This document shows, in pieces, positions 57,307-64,000 of a DNA stretch of 64,000 bases. The stretch is from Ambrosia x helenae (Eukaryota; Streptophyta; Magnoliopsida; Asterales; Asteraceae): positions 6,806,676 to 6,870,675 of the forward strand of contig CM061223.1 in assembly GCA_030844895.1 (NCBI GenBank). Reading direction: 5' to 3'. The number at the start of each line of letters is the position of its first letter. The stretch's first letter is position 1. The notes below the pieces were generated by a model. It saw only the letters and a program-made list of their open reading frames with translations, had not been told where the DNA came from and did not search any database. A program made the translations under genes and the position numbers.

Positions 57307-60300
57307 ATGTCTGGAGTGCGTGGAGGACGAGGAGGTGGTCGCAATGGTGGACGTGGTGGTGGTCGCGGTGGTGCTGGTGGTCGTGGTGGAGGTATTAACC
57401 TGTCACAGGCTGATCTGAACAACTTGCTCCAGGCTGCCTTTCAGTTAGGGCACAACGGTGGTGGTAAGTTGTTTTATCTGTTTTCTTTGCCTCATTGGTG
57501 AACCTTGTTTACGTATTTCGTGGTTCTCATACGTTTCATTTCAGGTGGTCCTGTTGACCCACCCCCACCCATGTGCACCTATAAGATGTTCCGGGACTGC
57601 AAGCCCCAGGAATTCTCTGGCACCGAGGGTGCGGTCAGTTTGCTTAGGTGGTTGGAGAAAGTGGAGTCGGTATTCCTGATGTGTAATTGTCTCCCAGAAG
57701 ATCGGGTGAAGTATTCGGCTGCGTTATTTCAGGACGTGGCATTGACTTGGTGGAATGGTATCACCCAGAACATGGGTATTGGGGAGGCATATGCTATGCC
57801 ATGGGAGAACTTTGTGCAGATGCTGAAGCGGGAGTATTGCCCGAGGGAAGAAGTACAGAAGTTGGAGCATGAGGTGTGGAACCTCAAGATGACTGGATCG
57901 GAAATCGAGAAGTATACCGTGAGGAGAAATGAGTTGGCGGTGCTGTGTCCCGATTTGCACGTGCCGGAGTATCGTAAGATTGAACATTATGTCTCAGGGT
58001 TAGTGCCGGAAATTGCAGGGTTAGTGGCTGCTGGGAATCATCCTACTTATGCGGAGGTAGTTCGATCTGCACATAGGATGACTAACTTAAAGGTGAATGA
58101 GGGGATTCTGCCTGCGAAAGGTTCGACTGCTAAGGCCCCAGAGAACAATAAGCGCAAGTGGGAAAACGACGGGAAAGGGTCTGGGTCTGCACAGCAGGGT
58201 AAAAAGTTTGATAATGGGGGTTCATCGTCTTCGGGTAATAAGCAGGGTGGTTATGCGGGAAAACTGCCCAAATGCAACAAATGTGGACGCCATCACCAAG
58301 GGAACTGCGACAGTAACCGTTGTCACCGCTGCCAGCGAACTGGGCACTATGCTAAGGATTGTCGGGTTACACTTCCATCGACTCAGGCTCCGACTAACAG
58401 CTCAGCTCCGACTACTCAGGGGACTACAGGGAAACAGGGATGCTACAACTGTGGTGACACTGGGCATTACAAGAAGGATTGCCCAAAACTGAAACAGGGT
58501 GGAAACAACGGGAATGGTAACAACGGGGGCGGCGGCAGAAATGCACGTGCCTTCGTCATTGGAGCTGCTGAGGCTAGGCAGGACCCTGATACAGTCACCG
58601 GTACGTTTCTTCTCAATAATCATTCTGTTAGCGTGTTATTTGATTCTGGTGCCGACAAGAGTTTTGTATCCATGGGTGTTAGTCGACTGCTAGATATAGT
58701 ATCTGTACCATTAGAGACCAAGTATATTATTGAGTTGGCTGACGGTAAAACAATTGAAGCTACTAGTGTTCTTCGGGAGTGTCAGTTAGAGTTGTCGGGT
58801 TTATCATTCCCCATCGACCTTATGCCGGTACCATTGGGTAGTTTTGACGTTGTAGTAGGAATGGATTGGTTATCTTTGTATCGCGCGGAGATCGTCTGTT
58901 ACGATAAGATTATTCGGATTCCTCTCCCTGATGGAGAATTTCTTTCTGTATACGGTATCAAGGGTGGTGTTTCGCTAAACATCATCTCTAGCATGAAAGC
59001 CCTTAAGTGTCTTCGAAAGGGTTATCCAGCCGTTTTGGCGCTCTTATCTGTTTCCACTAGTGATGAGAAGAAGATTGACGACATTCCGGTGGTACGCGAG
59101 TTTTCTGATGTTTTTCCCGATGATTTATCTGGTCTTCCTCCTCATCGTCAAGTCGAGTTCGGCATTGATCTTGTACCAGGGGCTGCTCCTATTGCTCGGG
59201 CCCCCTATCGTCTTGCACCTCCCGAGATGCAGGAGTTGTCTAGTCAGTTACAGGAACTCTTGGACAAGGGTTTCATCCGGCCAAGTTCTTCCCCTTGGGG
59301 AGCCCCAATTTTATTTGTCAAGAAGAAGGATGGGAGTTTCCGATTGTGTGTAGACTACAGAGAGCTGAACAAGTTGACCATCAAGAACCGTTATCCTCTT
59401 CCACGTATCGATGATCTATTCGACCAGCTTCAGGGTTCTAGTTATTATTCCAAGATCGATTTGAGGTCCGGTTATCACCAGCTGCGCGTCAGGGAGGCTG
59501 ACGTTGCAAAGACTGCTTTTCGAACACGTTATGGCCATTTCGAATTCTTGGTCATGCCTTTCGGTCTCACGAACGCACCGGCGGTTTTCATGGACTTGAT
59601 GAACCGCGTCTGTAAACCATATTTGGACAAGTTCGTCATTGTATTTATTGATGACATTCTGATCTACTCCAAGAACGAGACCGAACACGGGGAACATCTG
59701 CGGTTAGTTTTGGAACTCTTGCGACGGGAACAACTTTACGCCAAGTTCTCAAAGTGTGACTTTTGGTTACGCGAAGTTCAATTCCTAGGACATGTGGTTA
59801 ATGAACTAGGGATTCATGTCGATCCAGCTAAGATCGAAGCTATCAAGGACTGGGGAGCACCAAAGACGCCAACTGAGGTGCGGCAATTCCTAGGCCTTGC
59901 GGGCTACTATCGTCGTTTCATTCAGGGGTTCTCGAAGATTGCTCAACCCCTCACCACTCTCACTCAGAAGGATAAGAAGTTCGACTGGGGTGAATCACAA
60001 GAGTCCGCGTTTGAGGAACTAAAGTCTAAACTGTGTTCTGCTCCTATTTTGTCTTTACCTGAGGGTCCTGATGATTTTGTCGTTTACTGTGATGCTTCCA
60101 TTCATGGACTCGGTTGCGTGTTGATGCAACGCGAGAAGGTGATTGCGTATGCTTCTCGTCAACTTAAGGTGCACGAGAAGAACTACACAACTCATGACTT
60201 GGAGTTGGGTGCTGTGGTATTCGCGTTGAAAATTTGGAGACATTACTTGTACGGTACCAAATGCACCATCTACACCGATCACAAGAGTCTCCAACACATT

Positions 60301-61947
60301 TTCGACCAACAACACTTGAACATACGGCAGCGTCGCTGGATTGAACTTTTGAACGATTATGATTGTGCTATTAAGTACCATCCTGGCAAGGCGAATGTTG
60401 TAGCAGACGCCTTGAGCAGGAAGGAATCTTCTAAACCTCGTCGCGTTCGGGCGTTGCAGCTCACTATCCATTCGTCGTTACCTGATCAACTCCGTTCTGC
60501 CCAATTGGAAGCTTTGAAGGAGGAAAACCTTAAAGCTGAAACTATGCACGGTGCCGACAAGCACCTAGAGCGAAGGCCTGATGGCCTGCACTATTTCGCA
60601 GAACGTATATGGGTTCCTTTGTTCGGGGGACTACGGGGGCTTGTCCTTGATGAGGCACATAAGTCTCGGTATTCTATTCATCCTGGTTCGGATAAGATGT
60701 ATCAAGATCTGAAGGTGCTTTACTGGTGGCCAAACATGAGGTCAGACATAGCCTCATACGTGAGCAAATGCTTGACCTGTGCTAAGGTCAAGGTGGAATA
60801 CCAGAAACCGTCGGGTCTCCTGCAACAACCTGAAATTCCGGAATGGAAATGGGAACGGATTACTATGGATTTTGTCACACAACTTCCTAAGTCACCAAGC
60901 GGGAACGACAAGATATGGGTGATTGTCGATCGGTTAACGAAATCAGCCCATTTTCTTGCTATTAAGGAGACCGACACTATGGATCGTTTGGCTCGTCTTT
61001 ACTTGAAAGAAGTTGTTTCTAAGCACGGGGTGCCAGTTTCTATAATCTCGGATCGCGATTCTCGCTTTACTTCTCACTTCTGGAAGTCTTTGCACAAGGC
61101 TTTGGGTACCCAACTAGACATGAGTACGGCTTACCATCCACAGACTGACGGTCAGAGTGAGCGTACGATTCAAACTTTAGAAGACATGCTGCGGGCGTGT
61201 GTGATCGATTTTGGGAAGGGTTGGGAAGCTCATCTGCCGTTGGTAGAATTCTCGTACAACAACAGTTATCACACGAGCATCAAGGCTGCTCCGTTCGAGG
61301 CACTGTACGGACGGAAATGCCGCTCTCCCCTTTGTTGGGCTGAAGTGGGTGAGAGTCAACTCACTGGGCCTGAACTAGTGTACGAAACTTCGGAAAAGAT
61401 CGTACAGATTCGAAATCGGTTGGCGGCGGCACGGGACCGGCAAAAGAGTTATGCCGATCAGCGTCGCAAACCACTGGAATTCCAAGTCAATGACAAGGTA
61501 CTTCTAAAAGTCTCACCGTGGAAGGGCGTCATACGCTTTGGGAAGCGGGGCAAACTCAATCCGCGATATGTCGGCCCATTTACGATCCTGGAACGGATTG
61601 GGCCGGTGGCATATCGACTTGATCTACCGACGGAGCTCGGTAACGTGCATAACGTCTTTCACGTGTCAAACTTGAAGAAGTGTCTGGCTGACGAGTCTCT
61701 CATCGTTCCACTAGAAGAGATCAAGGTTGATGATCGTCTTCGGATTGTGGAAGAACCTGTGGAGATCCTTGATTACAAGATTCGTAGCCTACGTCACAGC
61801 AAGATTCGTATCGTTAAGGTTCGGTGGAACTCGAACCGGGGACCGGAATATACATGGGAACGGGAGGATCAGATGAAGTCTAAATATCCTCATCTCTTTC
61901 CTAAGGAAGCGTTCGAGTCGAGGCATGTTTCTTCGGCAGCTGAATGA
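57307..61947 (+). CDS. gag-pol: Gag-Pol polyprotein with a gag intron
   Basis: Exons 57307-57463 and 57545-61947 give about 1519 aa. The start at 57307 (MSGVRGGRGGG) matches the Gly/Arg-rich Gag start of the family-d element. Order: capsid-like region with LTWWNGIT and YCPREEVQKLEHE; zinc motifs CNKCGRHHQGNC, CHRCQRTGHYAKDC and CYNCGDTGHYKKDC (58270-58490); protease DSGA (58642); RT with FIDD catalytic box (59644-59655); RNase H (YCDAS near 60090); integrase with HHCC zinc region (about 60655-60790) and catalytic D, D, E at 60868, 61051 and 61159; C-terminal chromodomain-like GPEYTWEREDQM (about 61840). Gag and Pol are one frame with no stop or shift between them. The enzymes copy and integrate the element; the chromodomain is thought to guide integration to heterochromatin. 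It may also mobilise the gag-only relatives. Confidence 0.93.
57464..57544 (+). other. Predicted 81-nt intron in gag
   Basis: Donor G/GTAAGT at 57464, T-rich body, acceptor TTTCATTTCAG at 57544. Removal joins the 52-codon Gag start to the long frame in phase. Retention stops after 64 codons (TGA ending 57501). The relative at 20363-21754 has no intron at the equivalent place. Without the intron-spliced start, the long frame would have to begin at a Met at 57505 inside the intron, or at a downstream Met. Confidence 0.75.
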
Positions 61948-62108
61948 ATCTCGGGTCGAGATTCCTTTTAACGTGGGGATGATGTGACAACTCGGGTAAA
62001 TCTCTCTCTTTTGGTTTCTACCTTTTGCTTGTTTCCTTCGTTACTTCTTTTGTTCTTTCTGTACTTGTACAAATTTTCGGGACGAAAATTCTTTTAACGT
62101 GGGGATGA
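61946..62108 (+). promoter_or_regulatory. Double hairpin-PPT-LTR-start cassette
   Basis: Cassette 1: palindrome GAATCTCGGGTCGAGATTC (61946-61964), purine tract ACGTGGGGATGA (61971-61982), TGTGACA at 61983. Cassette 2: AAATTTTCGGGACGAAAATT (62071-62090), the same tract, then the real 3' LTR at 62109. The 5' LTR of this element begins at the cassette-2 type start. Confidence 0.8.
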
Positions 62109-64000
62109 TGTGACACCTGGCAAATTCGGGTTAACAACGTTGTCTAGATGAAAGTCTATCTTAGCGAGTCACGCGTATATTGTACTTAACTGGGTTAGTT
62201 AAGTCGGGTTATGGTTCGGGAACTATTGGTTAGTCTAGAAGATCATTGGATGTTGGTCTAGAGGTTCGTTAGATGTCAGTCCTTAACCAAGTGTACAAAC
62301 GGTGACGATTTGTAGGATCGTCAGGGCATACGGAACGTACGAGTCTCGAGTCCCGGGAATTGGTGAATACTTGTGTTATGTGTTTACAATCATTATGTGA
62401 CTTGTCGGTACATGAATATGCATTAACATATGTTAAAACGGGGTTTAACGCGCAAAACACACCAACATAGGGGCTATAGGCGATTAGGCTTGGTGGATAG
62501 CCTAATCGCATGACTTTGGGGCGAATAGGAGGATTCCTATAGGCGAATAGGGCTAATCGCATGAACAGTCATGCGATTAGGCACCCTACTCGCGTATAAA
62601 CCTGCACAATCGCATGGAACGGGCTGGACGACTAGAAACGCCTATAAATACAACACTTAACCTCCTAAACTCAATTAGACAAACCCTAGTCGTCCCATAA
62701 CCGCCCCAAACACTTAAACAACCTCTGGAAGGCGATTTTGATCAAAAACACAAGGTTTCAAGGTCTAACCATCAATCTTTTACAATTCCAAGGTTTGATT
62801 CTCATCCATAATACTTTGTAAATGTTTTTAATCAATCCCTAAAGGTCCAGACCTGTTCATAAACGAAAAAGCTTTCTGAAAATCGTCAATAAGAGTTATT
62901 AATCGGATTATAACTAATAAACATGCGTTATGGGTATGTATGACTAGAAAGATAGGATTTTTTATGAATCTTGATGATGTTTTGATGTGTTATTATGCTA
63001 GGTCAGAATTAATATTGTTAGTATGATGATAGAAATCTCAGTAATTGGATCATAGGGTTATGATTACGTGTGTTAATTGATTGTTGCATGCTATGTGTAT
63101 GTGTTTGGATTGCTTTGGTTGCATGCAGGACTGATTTTACGAGGATGAACGAAGGGTTTTGGGTTAAACCTGTTTAGGATAGTATTTGGGATGATATTGG
63201 GTAGTTACACACGCTCTGGATCTGATTTGGAGCGTTAAACGCGCGAAAAATCGGAACAGCAAGGTTACAGGCGAGTAGCCTTGCTAATCGCCTGTGTTAG
63301 GGGCGATTAGGCCCCACTCGCGTGTAATGAGGGCGAGTAGGCCCACTCGCCTGGCTACAGGGGCGAGTAGCCCAATCGTGTGGTCCCAAGGGCGAGTAGC
63401 CCTAATCGCCTGACTTAAGGGGCGATTAGCCCCAGTCGCGTGACATGACATGCGATTAGCCTCCCTAATCGCGTGTACTGCTGCTGTAAGTGTAAATTAG
63501 CATTTCGAGACCCGATTTGACATGTAGTAACACGCTAGGAACCCCGTAACATGTCTAATAACTTGGTAACATATAATTGGATGTATTTCGGTGACACGTG
63601 AACTATGTGCTATAACTTGTTGAACGTTAACGTGTGTTAAGTGTAATTGCGTTATTGTATGTTTTGGGAGCGTAAACATAACACGGGGAGTCTCGGGTCA
63701 CCAATGGGATGTCGAGTCTTGTACTTTGGGTCAGTTAAACAGTCACGGTATTTTCAAACGAACTTGGTTATGGTCTGGACATCTAGGGACTAATTAACCT
63801 GCGGGTTATTAGTCTAAGTACTTGTAACTGTCGTATGTTAGGTCGCCACTGTACGGGACTAACATAGCAGCTGAGTTTACTCAGGATTAGGAGTAAAGCA
63901 ACTTAAGGTGAGTTTACGGCCCCTCTTTTAAACTGGTTTACACTTTTCGGGGGAGAAAACATGTGTTAAAACAATTATGTGGTAACAACTGTCATACTAT
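62109..64000 (+). mobile_element. 3' LTR of intact element (truncated by window)
   Basis: First 1892 bp, aligned to 54214-56115. Differences seen: an indel pair near 62320-62350, G for C near 63747, and A for G near 63884. It includes the same TATA box and motif arrays. ORFs over it repeat those of the 5' LTR and are not genes. Confidence 0.93.

Larger units (their letters stand above)
54214..64000 (+). mobile_element. Intact Ty3/Gypsy chromovirus element (Tekay/Del-like), right end off window
   Basis: 5' LTR 54214-56749, PBS, gag-pol with one intron (57307-61947), PPT, 3' LTR from 62109 to the window edge. By eye the LTRs differ by two substitutions and two indels over about 1.89 kb, so the insertion is recent. 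Domain order PR-RT-RH-INT plus a C-terminal chromodomain-like region, and the long LTRs, fit the Tekay/Del group of chromoviruses. Left flank ATGTT; the right target copy is off window. Confidence 0.93.

Noticed and set aside
57505..61947. Endogenous pararetrovirus (caulimovirid)
   Set aside because: Integrase, chromodomain, LTRs and Gypsy domain order are present, and no movement-protein region was seen; it is an LTR retrotransposon.

Overview
The window is nuclear DNA of a flowering plant. It is AT-rich and packed with nested LTR retrotransposons, Helitrons, a LINE and foldback MITEs, and it carries plant-specific miR395 hairpins, plant spliceosomal introns and fragments of plant genes (SIZ1, bHLH). 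The repeat types resemble those of Asteraceae, but that family call is an inference. No complete protein-coding host gene lies in the window. The only intact long coding sequence is the gag-pol of a Ty3/Gypsy element.

The host backbone is a MIR395 cluster on the minus strand. Five hairpins carry the exact 21-nt miR395 sequence with a good opposite arm (2907-3002, 3091-3188, 26721-26817, 34244-34344, 47786-47883). A sixth has a damaged opposite arm (47971-48067), one has lost that arm (34404-34442), and one is a relic (46783-46860). Four promoter-hairpin units share a TATATATAG box (plus-strand spelling) just upstream. The block 47391-54213 is a second copy of host sequence that also survives, broken by insertions and rearrangement, at 2510-4328, 35288-39512 and 45007-46640. 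At the right end of both copies is a putative first exon of a host gene with a TATA box and a short uORF (46425-46616 and 54003-54194).

Layout. 1-2509: LTR of Gypsy family c. 2510-5864: MIR395 unit I and host DNA. 5865-13054: a gag-only family-c element, interrupted by a solo LTR of family b (7069-9750, TSD AATAC). 13055-25700: a minus-strand family-b element whose LTR is split by a family-c element (14146-23599, TSD ACGGG), whose gag is in turn split by a gag-only family-d element (17334-22562, TSD GCAAC). 25745-26389: LTR-like piece. 26390-35287: MIR395 units II and III, with a LINE (27001-28614) near the unit II promoter and a possible Helitron (32524-35778) around unit III. 35288-46640: minus-strand Helitron with a SIZ1 fragment, invaded by a plus-strand Helitron (39513-45006) that holds bHLH exons and a solo LTR (39755-42553, TSD CAACC). 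46641-54213: relic hairpin, SINE and duplicated block B. 54214-64000: a young, apparently intact chromodomain Gypsy element with an intron in gag, its 3' LTR cut by the window edge.

Main second-look items: the TE-invaded MIR395 cluster; LTR stem-loops with compensatory substitutions between copies; interchangeable palindromic motif arrays around the LTR promoter; a duplicated hairpin-PPT-LTR-start cassette used at different positions by different insertions; gag-only elements that end at the gag-protease border; and Helitron gene capture, one case proven by an empty site in the duplicated block.
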